From: Parapusillimonas granuli
GTDB taxonomy: Bacteria > Pseudomonadota > Gammaproteobacteria > Burkholderiales > Burkholderiaceae_B
NCBI RefSeq assembly: GCF_013416525.1
Contig: NZ_JACCEM010000003.1
Location: forward strand, 62,001-126,000
DNA: 64,000 nucleotides
Reading direction: 5' to 3'
Part shown: positions 20,325-28,533 of the stretch, piece after piece
Numbering within the stretch: the stretch's first letter is position 1
Layout of the letters: each line of letters opens with the position of its first letter
The notes under the pieces: generated by a model
Seen by the model: the letters and a program-made list of their open reading frames with translations, nothing else
Databases searched by the model: none
Told to the model about the DNA's origin: nothing
Position numbers and translations under genes: made by a program

Positions 20325-21254
20325 ATGGCATTTTTCCTGGAAACACTGTTCGGCGGCTTGATGACGGGCATGCTGTATTCCCTCGTCGCGCTGGGCTTCG
20401 TGCTGATCTTCAAGGCCTCGGGCGTCTTCAATTTCGCGCAGGGCGCCATGGTCCTGATCGCCGCGCTGTCCATGGCCCGGTTCTCGGAATGGATCCCCGG
20501 ATGGCTGGGCATCGACAACATGATCCTGGGCAACATCCTGGCTTTCGCCGCCAGCGCGGTGTTCATGTGGCTGATCGCCGTGGCGGTCGAGCGCTGGGTG
20601 CTGCGCCACCTGGTCAACCAGGAAGGCACGACGCTCCTGATGGCCACCATAGGCATCAGCTACTTCCTCGACGGCATGGGCCAGATCATCTTCGGCAGCA
20701 GCGTCTATTCCATCAACGTCGGCATGCCCAAGGACCCGGCCTTCATCCTCGACGGCGTATTCGAAGGAGGGCTGCTGATCAGCCTCGAGGACTTGACGGC
20801 GGCCGTCATCGCGGCCCTGCTGGTGGCCACGCTGGCCTTCTTCTTCCAGTACACCGGCGTGGGGCGCGCCCTGCGCGCCGTGGCCGACGACCACCAGGCA
20901 GCGCAATCCATAGGCATCCCCCTGAATCGCATCTGGGTGGTGGTCTGGACGGTCGCGGGCCTGGTCGCGCTGGTGGCCGGCATCATCTGGGGCTCCAAGT
21001 TCGGCGTGCAGTTCACGCTGGCCACCGCCGCCTTGCGGGCCTTGCCGGTGGTGATCCTGGGCGGGCTGACCTCGGTGCCGGGCGCGATCATCGGCGGGCT
21101 GATCATCGGGGTGGGCGAAAAGCTGTCCGAAGTCTACCTCGGCCCCTTCGTGGGCGGCGGCATCGAGATCTGGTTCGCCTACATGCTGGCGTTGGTGTTC
21201 CTGCTGTTCCGGCCGCAAGGCCTGTTCGGCGAAAAAATCATAGACCGTGTTTAG
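20325..21254 (+). CDS. livH: ABC transporter permease LivH
   Basis: Inner-membrane permease (309 aa) of the Liv-type importer, with about eight hydrophobic segments. Typical features are the N-terminal GMLYSLVALGFVLIFKASGV, the motif NFAQGAM and, towards the C terminus, LPVVILGGLTSVPGAIIGG, the coupling-helix region that contacts the ATPases. The start has AGGAAAGGA just upstream. It lies 15 bases after livG and 17 bases before livM. Confidence 0.93.
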   Translation: MAFFLETLFGGLMTGMLYSLVALGFVLIFKASGVFNFAQGAMVLIAALSMARFSEWIPGWLGIDNMILGNILAFAASAVFMWLIAVAVERWVLRHLVNQEGTTLLMATIGISYFLDGMGQIIFGSSVYSINVGMPKDPAFILDGVFEGGLLISLEDLTAAVIAALLVATLAFFFQYTGVGRALRAVADDHQAAQSIGIPLNRIWVVVWTVAGLVALVAGIIWGSKFGVQFTLATAALRALPVVILGGLTSVPGAIIGGLIIGVGEKLSEVYLGPFVGGGIEIWFAYMLALVFLLFRPQGLFGEKIIDRV

Positions 21255-21271
21255 CGCATACAGGGAAGACC

Positions 21272-22336
21272 ATGTTCTATCGTGAAAACGGCCAGTTCAA
21301 AAGCACTTACCGGGCGGACCAGCAAATCTTCCCGATCCGGCAGGACCGGGTGTTCATCCTGGGCCTGCTGGCCGTCGCCGTGGTGGCGGTTCCCCTCCTG
21401 GCCACGCCGTATTTCCTGCAAGCCATACTCACGCCCTTCCTCATCCTGTCGCTGGCGGCCATCGGGCTGAACATTCTGGTCGGGTACTGCGGGCAGATCT
21501 CCATCGGGTCGGGCGCCTTCATGGCGGTGGGCGCCTATGCTGCATGGAATTTCGGCGTGCGCATGCCGGCCACGCCGCTGGTGGTGCAAATCCTCCTGGG
21601 CGGCGTGTTCGCCACCCTGGTGGGCGTGGTGTTCGGCGTGCCCAGCCTGCGGATCCGCGGCCTCTACCTGGCGGTCACCACGCTGGCCGCGCAGTTCTTC
21701 GTCGACTGGGCCTTCCTGCGCATCCCCTACTTCACCAATTATTCGTCGTCGGGCAACGTCTCGGTGCCCGCCCTGTCCGCTTTCGGCCTGCCGGTCCAGA
21801 CCCCGGCGCAGCGCTATCTGTTCGTCCTGGCTTTCGTCGTGGTGTTCGCGCTGCTGGCCAAGAACCTGGTGCGGGGAGCTATCGGCCGGCAATGGATGGC
21901 CATACGCGACATGGACGTCGCCGCCTCCGTGATCGGCATACGCCCGGTCTACGCCAAGCTCACGGCCTTCGCGGTCAGTTCTTTCATCATCGGGGTGGCC
22001 GGCGCCTTGTGGGCATACGTGCACCTGGGGTCCTGGGAGCCCCTGGCCTTCGACCTGAACCGTTCCCTGCAATTGCTGTTCATCGTCATCATCGGCGGGC
22101 TGGGCTCCATCGTCGGCAGTTTCTTCGGCGCGGCCTTCATGGTGCTCCTGCCGGTGCTGCTGACCAACGTGCCGCACTTCTTCGGCCTGTCCCTGGCGGT
22201 GGACACGGCGTCGCACATCGAGCACATGGTGTTCGGCGCTTTGATCGTATTTTTTCTCATCGTCGAGCCGCACGGGCTGGCCCGGCTATGGAGCATAGGC
22301 AAGGAAAAACTCAGGATCTGGCCGTTTCCGCATTGA
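21272..22336 (+). CDS. livM: ABC transporter permease LivM
   Basis: Second inner-membrane permease (354 aa) of the importer. After a short hydrophilic start (MFYRENGQFKSTYRADQQ) come about ten hydrophobic segments. The family motifs AAIGLNILVGYCGQISIGSG and IIGGLGSIVGSFFGAAF, the latter near the ATPase contact loop, are present. The start at 21272 was chosen for CAGGGA upstream and for the homology boundary; the longer open frame upstream overlays livH. Confidence 0.92.
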   Translation: MFYRENGQFKSTYRADQQIFPIRQDRVFILGLLAVAVVAVPLLATPYFLQAILTPFLILSLAAIGLNILVGYCGQISIGSGAFMAVGAYAAWNFGVRMPATPLVVQILLGGVFATLVGVVFGVPSLRIRGLYLAVTTLAAQFFVDWAFLRIPYFTNYSSSGNVSVPALSAFGLPVQTPAQRYLFVLAFVVVFALLAKNLVRGAIGRQWMAIRDMDVAASVIGIRPVYAKLTAFAVSSFIIGVAGALWAYVHLGSWEPLAFDLNRSLQLLFIVIIGGLGSIVGSFFGAAFMVLLPVLLTNVPHFFGLSLAVDTASHIEHMVFGALIVFFLIVEPHGLARLWSIGKEKLRIWPFPH

Positions 22337-22359
22337 TGCCCGCGGGAAGGCGGCTGATT

Positions 22360-22425
22360 CCGTTTCACCATCCAGCGCATGCGCGGCGCCCAGGCGCGGC
22401 GTCACCGGCGCAAGACGGGAAACGG
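22360..22425 (+). other. Potential stem-loop in the livM-livK gap
   Basis: CCGTTTC (22360-22366) and GAAACGG (22419-22425) form a perfect 7-base inverted repeat that encloses a very GC-rich stretch with the 10-base palindrome GCGCATGCGC. The gap between livM and livK (164 bases) is by far the longest inside the operon. Such structures often separate transport genes from the more abundant binding protein, but there is no T-run after it. Confidence 0.35.
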
Positions 22426-22500
22426 GACGACGAGGCGGCCGGTCTGTTCCGGCTACGCTGAAACACAACGGTGCATTCAGACACCATGGAGGACTTGGAG

Positions 22501-23823
22501 ATGAAGGTTTCCCTTAAACGTGCAGTTGCCATGGCCGCGGTCGCGGGTTCGCTGGCCGCCGCTTCGCTTCCCGCCGCGGCGGCGGAGCAATTCATTCCAT
22601 TGCTGGCCTATCGCACCGGCTCGTTCGCGCCCCTGGGCATTCCATGGGCCGACGGCAAAATGGACTACCTCAAGCTGGTCAACGAGCGCGACGGCGGCAT
22701 CAACGGCGTGAAAATCGTCTATGAAGAATGTGAAACCGCCTACGCGACGGACAAGGGCGTGGAATGCTACGAACGCCTGAAGGCCAAGCACGGCGGCGCG
22801 TCGGGGTTCGACACGCAATCCACCGGCATCACCTTCGCGCTGACCGACAAGGCCATCGTCGACGGGATCTCCATCGAGACCGTGGGCTACGGCCTGTCGC
22901 AGTCCGCCGACGGCTCCGTGTTCAAATGGAATTTCCCGCTGCTGGGCACGTACTGGACGGCGGCCGACGTCATGATCCAGGACATCGCCAAGAAGCTGGG
23001 CGGCGAAGACAAGCTCAAGGGCAAGAAGATCGCGCTGGTCTATCACGATTCGCCCTATGGCAAGGAGCCCATCGTCCTGCTGCAGTCGCGCGCCAAGGCC
23101 AATGGCTTCGAATTGCTGCTGTATCCGGTGACCGCGCCCGGGGTCGAGCAGAAATCCACCTGGCTGCAAATACGCCAGAGCCGCCCCGACTTCCTGCTGC
23201 TCTGGAGCGCCGGCATCATGACGCCCACCGCGGTGCGCGAAGCCCAGGCCGTGGGCTACCCGCGGGACAAGATGTACGGCATCTGGTGGGCCAGCTCCGA
23301 GACCGACCTCAACGACCTGGGGCAGGTCGCGAAGGGCTACAACGGCATCACCATACACAACAGCGCCGACCATGGCCGCGTGCATGAGGACCTGAAGAAA
23401 TACGTCTACGCCAAGGGCCAGGGCTCGGACACCCAGGGCAAGTACGTGGGCAGCATCGCGCACACCCGCGGCATGATGATTTCCATGCTGCAGGTCGAGG
23501 CCATCCGGACCGCGCAGGAAAAGTTCGGCAAGGGCAAGCACATGACGCCCGAACAGGTGCAATGGGGCTTCGAGAACCTCAACATCACGCAGGAGCGCCT
23601 CGAAGAGCTCGGCTTCGCCAAGCTGATGCGCCCGGTGAAGACCAGCTGCAGCAACCATATGGGCGACGACTGGGCGCGCATCATCCAATGGGACGGCGCG
23701 AAGTTCAACATCGTCTCCGACTGGTATCAATCCAACAAGGATTTCGTCCAGCCGCTGGTGAAGGAGCTCGGCGCCAAGTACGCCGCCGAGAAAAAGCTGG
23801 AAGTGCGCAACTGCGCGGGCTGA
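22501..23823 (+). CDS. livK: ABC transporter substrate-binding protein (LivK-like)
   Basis: Periplasmic binding protein (440 aa) of the Liv importer. A signal peptide of about 24 residues (MKVSLKRAVAMAAVAGSLAA, then a cleavage site after PAAAA) precedes a type-1 periplasmic fold (FIPLLAYRTGSFAPLGIPWA, then GGINGVKIVYEECE). The start at 22501 was chosen because GGAGG at 22488-22492 lies 8 bases upstream and the signal peptide starts there. It is longer than E. coli LivK (about 370 aa) and belongs to the group paired with acyl-CoA ligases, so aromatic or other carboxylates are more likely ligands than leucine. This is inferred from context. Confidence 0.88.
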   Translation: MKVSLKRAVAMAAVAGSLAAASLPAAAAEQFIPLLAYRTGSFAPLGIPWADGKMDYLKLVNERDGGINGVKIVYEECETAYATDKGVECYERLKAKHGGASGFDTQSTGITFALTDKAIVDGISIETVGYGLSQSADGSVFKWNFPLLGTYWTAADVMIQDIAKKLGGEDKLKGKKIALVYHDSPYGKEPIVLLQSRAKANGFELLLYPVTAPGVEQKSTWLQIRQSRPDFLLLWSAGIMTPTAVREAQAVGYPRDKMYGIWWASSETDLNDLGQVAKGYNGITIHNSADHGRVHEDLKKYVYAKGQGSDTQGKYVGSIAHTRGMMISMLQVEAIRTAQEKFGKGKHMTPEQVQWGFENLNITQERLEELGFAKLMRPVKTSCSNHMGDDWARIIQWDGAKFNIVSDWYQSNKDFVQPLVKELGAKYAAEKKLEVRNCAG

Positions 23824-23869
23824 TTGTGCATCGGGTCGGGAAGGCGCTTGCGCAGCCCCGGCCCCAACC

Positions 23870-24718
23870 ATGGCGGTCATCATGACGACAAACGAGGCGG
23901 CAGCCACACAGGCCCCGGACATTCTCCTGAATGTGAACGGCATCGAGGTCATCTACAACCACGTGATCCTGGTCCTGAAGGGGGTGTCGCTATGCGTGCC
24001 CCAGGGGCGGATCGTCGCGCTGCTGGGCGCGAACGGCGCGGGCAAGACCACGACGCTGCGGGCGGTTTCCAACTTGCTGAAAGCCGAGCGCGGGGACGTG
24101 ACCAAGGGCAGCATCGACTATCGCGGCGAGCGCATCGACAAGCTCACGCCGGCCGACCTGGTCAAGCGGGGCGTGGTGCAGGTGATGGAAGGGCGCCACT
24201 GCTTCGCCCACCTGACGATAGAAGAGAACCTGCTGACGGGCGCCTACACGCGCTCGTTGAGCCGCGGCGAGCTGAACGCCGAGCTGGAAAAAGTCTACCG
24301 GTACTTTCCCCGGCTCAAGCAGCGGCGCGGCAGCCAGGCGGGCTATACGTCCGGCGGCGAGCAGCAAATGACGGCCATCGGCCGCGCCTTGATGGCCAAC
24401 CCCGCCATGATCCTGCTCGATGAACCGTCCATGGGGCTGGCCCCGCAAATCGTCGAGGAAATCTTCGAGATCGTGCGCGACCTGAACGTGCGCGAGCGGG
24501 TCAGCTTTCTATTGGCCGAACAGAACACCAACATCGCCCTGCGCTACGCCGACTACGGCTACATCCTGGAAAACGGCCGCGTCATGATGGACGGCCGGGC
24601 CTCGGAACTGGCCGAGAACGAAGACGTCAAGGAATTCTACCTGGGCGTGTCCAGCGGCGAACGCAAGAGCTTCCGAGACACCAAATTCTATCGGCGGCGC
24701 AAGCGCTGGCTGGCTTAG
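23870..24718 (+). CDS. livF: ABC transporter ATP-binding protein LivF
   Basis: Second ATPase of the Liv-type importer (282 aa). Walker A GANGAGKTT lies at residues 53-61, the signature YTSGGEQQMTAIGRALM and Walker B MILLDEPSMGLAPQ follow, and LLAEQNTNIALRYAD holds the glutamine that replaces the switch histidine in LivF proteins. The C-terminal extension (SSGERKSFRDTKFYRRRKRW) is longer than in E. coli LivF and strongly basic. No clear ribosome site separates the ATG at 23870 from the one at 23882, so the exact start is uncertain. Confidence 0.9.
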   Translation: MAVIMTTNEAAATQAPDILLNVNGIEVIYNHVILVLKGVSLCVPQGRIVALLGANGAGKTTTLRAVSNLLKAERGDVTKGSIDYRGERIDKLTPADLVKRGVVQVMEGRHCFAHLTIEENLLTGAYTRSLSRGELNAELEKVYRYFPRLKQRRGSQAGYTSGGEQQMTAIGRALMANPAMILLDEPSMGLAPQIVEEIFEIVRDLNVRERVSFLLAEQNTNIALRYADYGYILENGRVMMDGRASELAENEDVKEFYLGVSSGERKSFRDTKFYRRRKRWLA

Positions 24719-24726
24719 GATCTGTC

Positions 24727-26001
24727 ATGAATCCATACTATCAGGATCGCGAGGCGATCTCCCCCGAGGAACGCGAGCGCGAACTCTTTTCCCGCTTGCC
24801 GGCGCTTCTGGCGCGCGCGCGGGCGCGCGCGCCGGCCATCGCGCAGCAGCTGCAAGGCGTGGATCCGGAAGCGATCCGCAGCCGGCCGCAGCTGGAACGC
24901 ATACCCGTCATCCGCAAGAGCGAGCTGCTGCAGGCGCAACTGGCCATGCGGCGGCAGGGCGGGCCTGAGGGGCAGCCTTCCTCGAGCCGCGTCTTCGGCG
25001 GTTTTTCCACCATAGGCTGGGGCGAGGCTTTGCGGGTCTTCGCGTCGCCCGGCCCCATCTATGAGCCCGAAAGCGCCCGCGCCGACTACTGGGGTTTCGC
25101 CCGTTCGCTGTACGCGGCCGGGTTTCGCCCGGGCGACCTGGTCTACAACTGCTTCTCCTATCATTTCACCCCCGCCGGCTCGATGATGGAGACCGCCGCC
25201 CACGCCCTGGGCTGCACCGTGTTCCCGGGCGGCGTGGGGCAGACCGAACAGCAGGTCCAGGCCATCGCCGACCTGGCGCCCTCGGGCTATACGGGCACGC
25301 CCAGCTTTCTCAAGATCATCCTGGAGAAAGCCGACGAGCAAGGCATCGGGCTACCGTCCCTGAAGCGGGCGCTGTTTTCCGGCGAGGCCTTCCCGCCGTC
25401 GCTGCGCGACTGGTTCGCGGGCCGCGGCATCGACGGCTTCCAGGCATACGGCAGCGCCGACCTGGGCATGATCGCCTTTGAAACCCAGGCGCGCGAGGGC
25501 CTGGTCGTCAACGAGGACATCATCCTGGAGATCGTGCGCCCGGGCACCAGCCAGCCAGTGCCCGCCGGCGAGGTGGGCGAGGTCGTGGTCACGACCCTGA
25601 ATCCCGACTATCCGCTGGTGCGCTTCGGCACGGGCGACTTGTCCGCCCTGTTGGCCGGGCAATCGCCTTGCGGCCGCAGCAACCTGCGCATCAAGGGCTG
25701 GATGGGCCGGGCCGACCAGACCACCAAGGTGCGGGGCATGTTCGTGCATCCCGGGCAGGTGGCCGGCGTGCTCAAGCGCCACCCCGAGGTCGGCCGGGCA
25801 AGGCTGGTGGTCAGCGGCACGCCGGGCAGCGACGTCATGATCCTGAAAGTCGAGCTTCCGGAACCCCGCCGCGAAGTGCTGGACCAACTGGCCGCGTCGG
25901 TGCGCGAGCTCACGAAGCTGCGCGCGGACATCGAGCCGGTCGCCCCGGGCAGCTTGCCCAACGACGGCAAGATCATCGACGACATACGCAGTTACGAATA
26001 A
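24727..26001 (+). CDS. PaaK-like adenylate-forming enzyme with altered P-loop
   Basis: A 424-aa member of the phenylacetate-CoA ligase (PaaK) group, last gene of the Liv operon. Recognisable PaaK-type elements are GCTVFPGGVGQTEQQVQ, GTPSFLKIILEKA, YGSADLGMIAFE, RFGTGDLSAL, the hinge GRADQTTKVRGMFVHP and the C-terminal lysine region PNDGKIIDD. The glycine-rich phosphate loop that in PaaK reads SSGTTGKPT is not there; at its place stands SSSRVFGGFSTIGWGE. Either ATP is bound differently, or the protein has another role such as a second-half-reaction enzyme or a regulator. The start follows livF by 8 bases. Function beyond the family is unknown. Confidence 0.8.
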   Translation: MNPYYQDREAISPEERERELFSRLPALLARARARAPAIAQQLQGVDPEAIRSRPQLERIPVIRKSELLQAQLAMRRQGGPEGQPSSSRVFGGFSTIGWGEALRVFASPGPIYEPESARADYWGFARSLYAAGFRPGDLVYNCFSYHFTPAGSMMETAAHALGCTVFPGGVGQTEQQVQAIADLAPSGYTGTPSFLKIILEKADEQGIGLPSLKRALFSGEAFPPSLRDWFAGRGIDGFQAYGSADLGMIAFETQAREGLVVNEDIILEIVRPGTSQPVPAGEVGEVVVTTLNPDYPLVRFGTGDLSALLAGQSPCGRSNLRIKGWMGRADQTTKVRGMFVHPGQVAGVLKRHPEVGRARLVVSGTPGSDVMILKVELPEPRREVLDQLAASVRELTKLRADIEPVAPGSLPNDGKIIDDIRSYE

Positions 26002-26079
26002 GCATATAAGGTGTGGCCCCCGCCGGCTTTGCAGTAAGATGCAGCGAAAATCCACGTTGTTTCTTACAGGGGAATGTTT

Positions 26080-27096
26080 ATGCGCAAGTTCAAGTACGCC
26101 TTGGGCGTGATGGCCATGTTCGCCGCGGTGCAGGCCGCGCAAGCCGCTACGCTGGACGTCGTCAAGAAGCGCGGTGTCGTGCACTGCGGGGTGACCACCG
26201 GTTTCGCGGGGTTCTCGGCGCCCGACTCGAAGGGCGAATGGCGCGGGCTGGACGTCGACGTCTGCCGCGCGGTGGCGGCGGCGGTTCTGGGGGACGCGTC
26301 CAAATTCAAGGCCGTCCCGCTCAATTCCCAGCAGCGCTTCACGGCCCTGCAATCCGGCGAGATCGACCTCCTGGCGCGCAACACCACGGTCACGCAGCAG
26401 CGCGATACGGCCCTGGGCGCGATCTCGGCGGGCGTGAATTTCTATGACGGGCAGGGCTTCCTGGTGCCCAAGTCGCTGGGGGTCAAGAGCGCCAAGGAGC
26501 TCAACGGCGCTTCGGTCTGCATGCAGACCGGCACGTCCAATGAGAACACGATGGCCGACTGGGCGCGGGCCAACAAGGTCACGTACAAGCCGGTGGTGAT
26601 CGAGCAGTTCAATGAGGTGGTCAACGCTTTCGCGGCGGGGCGCTGCGACGTCTTCACGACCGACGCTTCGGGCCTGGCTTCCATACGCATTTCGAAGCTG
26701 TCCAACCCCGACGACTACCAGGTGCTGCCGGAGATCATTTCCAAGGAGCCGCTTGGCCCCTTCGTGCGCCAGGGCGACGATGCCTGGCTGAATGTGGTGA
26801 AGTGGACGCTGCACGCGATGGTGGGCGCTGAGGAGCTGGGGGTGAATTCGGGCAATGTGGACGAGCAGCTGAAGAGCGACAATCCGAACATCAAGCGCCT
26901 GCTGGGGGTGACGGAAGGGTCGGGGAAGAACATGGGGCTGGATGAGAAGTGGGCCTACGCCATCATCAAGCAGGTGGGCAACTACGGGGAAAGCTTCGAG
27001 CGGAACGTGGGGCAGGGCAGCCCGTTGAAGATCCAGCGCGGACTGAATGCGCTGTGGACCGACGGCGGGCTGATGTACGCGCTGCCGATACGGTGA
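26080..27096 (+). CDS. aapJ: Amino-acid ABC transporter substrate-binding protein (AapJ/BztA type)
   Basis: Periplasmic binding protein (338 aa) of the general L-amino-acid type. The signal peptide has a cleavage site at AAQAA before TLDVVKKRG. Then come RGVVHCGVTTGFAGFSAPD, WRGLDVDVCRAVAAAVLGD and GEIDLLARNTTVTQQRD, a signature of AapJ/BztA proteins. AGGGGA at 26068-26073 fits the ATG at 26080 (6 bases) better than the one at 26074. No permease or ATPase genes (aapQMP) follow; the next gene is on the other strand, so this is an orphan binding protein. The 78 bases before it show no clear promoter or terminator. Confidence 0.9.
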   Translation: MRKFKYALGVMAMFAAVQAAQAATLDVVKKRGVVHCGVTTGFAGFSAPDSKGEWRGLDVDVCRAVAAAVLGDASKFKAVPLNSQQRFTALQSGEIDLLARNTTVTQQRDTALGAISAGVNFYDGQGFLVPKSLGVKSAKELNGASVCMQTGTSNENTMADWARANKVTYKPVVIEQFNEVVNAFAAGRCDVFTTDASGLASIRISKLSNPDDYQVLPEIISKEPLGPFVRQGDDAWLNVVKWTLHAMVGAEELGVNSGNVDEQLKSDNPNIKRLLGVTEGSGKNMGLDEKWAYAIIKQVGNYGESFERNVGQGSPLKIQRGLNALWTDGGLMYALPIR

Positions 27097-27100
27097 GCAC

Positions 27101-27125
27101 AGGCGGCGCGGGAGGCAAGCCGCCT
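27101..27125. terminator. Weak candidate bidirectional terminator
   Basis: AGGCGGC (27101-27107) and GCCGCCT (27119-27125) form a perfect 7-base inverted repeat with an 11-base loop between two convergent genes. No T-run follows on either strand, so Rho-independent termination is doubtful. Confidence 0.3.
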
Positions 27126-27603
27126 ACCTGCGCCTTCTGTACACCAGCGCGATCCTGGCGAAGGCGATCTGCAGTTCCCTGGTGCCCGCCTGGAACACCA
27201 CCGGCCGGCCGCGGCTGGTGAAGCAGATCAGCCGCTTCGAGGCAAGCAGCGGGACGAACTTGGCAAAGGTGATGTCCTGCCAATCGACTTCCCGGCGGCT
27301 GATCCAGGTTTGCCGTATGCCCTCGTGCGTGATGCTGGTCACCGACACCAGCATGTAGCGCGCCAGGACCACCAGCCCGGCGAAGCACAGCACGATGCTG
27401 CCCGCCACCATCGGGCTGACGTTCCGCCCGACGGGGCCGGCGGCGGTGACGGCGATCTGCACGCCGATGAACGCCAGCACTGCGCAAGCCAGCACCTTGA
27501 TCCATTTCGGCCAGGCCATGCCGTTGAGCGGCAGCGGCCCCAGTTCCTGCATCAATTGGGCGTGTTCTTCGGGGCTGGGGCGCTGGTGACCCAGCAGATT
27601 CAT
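27124..27603 (-). CDS. Small inner-membrane protein with PH-like C-terminal part
   Basis: A 159-aa protein not recognised as a named family. It has two likely membrane helices, about residues 33-55 (VLACAVLAFIGVQIAVTAAG) and 62-85 (VAGSIVLCFAGLVVLARYML). A soluble beta-rich tail follows (ITHEGIRQTWISRREVDWQD, then FTSRGRPVVFQAGTRELQ) and resembles bacterial PH-like membrane domains; this is an impression, not proof. Its ATG overlaps the stop of the HMG-CoA lyase gene (ATGA), so the two are translated together. Function unknown. Confidence 0.7.
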   Translation of the reverse strand: MNLLGHQRPSPEEHAQLMQELGPLPLNGMAWPKWIKVLACAVLAFIGVQIAVTAAGPVGRNVSPMVAGSIVLCFAGLVVLARYMLVSVTSITHEGIRQTWISRREVDWQDITFAKFVPLLASKRLICFTSRGRPVVFQAGTRELQIAFARIALVYRRRR

Positions 27604-28514
27604 GCGGCCGCCGCCTTGCGGGCCGCCAAGGCCGAGCCGGCCCGGCTGGACGACTTGCGGCCCAGCTGGCCCGAGATCCAGTGGCCGATGTCGGCCACGG
27701 CGTCCAGGTCGACGCCGGTTTCTATGCCCATGCCGTGGAGCATGTACAGCACGTCTTCCGTCGCCACGTTGCCGGTGGCGCCCTTGGCGTAGGGACAGCC
27801 GCCCAGGCCGGCGACCGAACTGTGGAATATCGTGATGCCGGCCTGCATGGCGGCCAGGATGTTGGCGAGCGCCTGGCCGTAGGTGTCATGGAAATGGCCG
27901 GAGACGCGCGCCGGATCGACGACCTCGGTGACCGCGCGCATGACGTCGTACACGCGGCGCGCCGTGCCCGTGCCGATGGTGTCGGCCACGTCGATTTCAT
28001 CGCAGCCCATGGCCAGCAGGCGCTGCGCCACGTTGACGGCCGAGGCGATGGGGGTTTCGCCCTGATAGGGGCAGGCCAGGGCGCAGCTGATGCTGCCGCG
28101 CAGCCGGATGCCGGCGGCCTTCGCCGCCTGCGCCACCGGTTCGAAGCGGACCAGGGATTCGTCTATGCTGCAATTGATGTTGCGCTGGGAGAAGGCTTCG
28201 CTGGCGGCGCCGAAGATCACCACTTCGTCGATGCCGGCCGCCAGGGCGGCCTCGAAGCCGCGCAGATTGGGCGTGAGGGCCGAATAGACGGTGCCGGGCC
28301 TGCGCCGTATGCCCCGCATGACTTCCGTGCCGTCGGCCATCTGGGGCACCCACTTGGGCGACACGAAGGACGCGGCCTCCACGTTGGGGAAGCCGGCGGC
28401 GCTGAGCCGGTCGACCAGCTCGATCTTGACGGCGGTGTCGATGAACTGCTTTTCGTTCTGCAGCCCGTCGCGGGGGCCGACTTCCACGATCTTTACTTTG
28501 CTTGGGAGGTACAT
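27600..28514 (-). CDS. mvaB: Hydroxymethylglutaryl-CoA lyase
   Basis: Splits 3-hydroxy-3-methylglutaryl-CoA into acetoacetate and acetyl-CoA, the last step of leucine catabolism. The protein has 304 aa in a DRE-TIM-like metallolyase barrel. Motifs: VKIVEVGPRDGLQNEKQ at the N terminus, ASFVSPKWVPQMAD, GSISCALACPYQGE, DTIGTGT, the metal-binding GHFHDTYGQALAN and the signature SSVAGLGGCPYAKGATGN with the catalytic cysteine. The start at MYLPSKVK was chosen from homology; ATGs at 28553-28556 would overlap dprA and add 13-14 unrelated residues. No other leucine-degradation gene is adjacent. Confidence 0.92.
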   Translation of the reverse strand: MYLPSKVKIVEVGPRDGLQNEKQFIDTAVKIELVDRLSAAGFPNVEAASFVSPKWVPQMADGTEVMRGIRRRPGTVYSALTPNLRGFEAALAAGIDEVVIFGAASEAFSQRNINCSIDESLVRFEPVAQAAKAAGIRLRGSISCALACPYQGETPIASAVNVAQRLLAMGCDEIDVADTIGTGTARRVYDVMRAVTEVVDPARVSGHFHDTYGQALANILAAMQAGITIFHSSVAGLGGCPYAKGATGNVATEDVLYMLHGMGIETGVDLDAVADIGHWISGQLGRKSSSRAGSALAARKAAAA

Positions 28515-28533
28515 ATGCGCATTCCCGGAGGAT

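Noticed and set aside
22380-22390. GCGCATGCGC palindrome as an operator
   Set aside because: Only 10 bases, in very GC-rich sequence, not placed at a recognisable promoter; listed only as part of the livM-livK structure.
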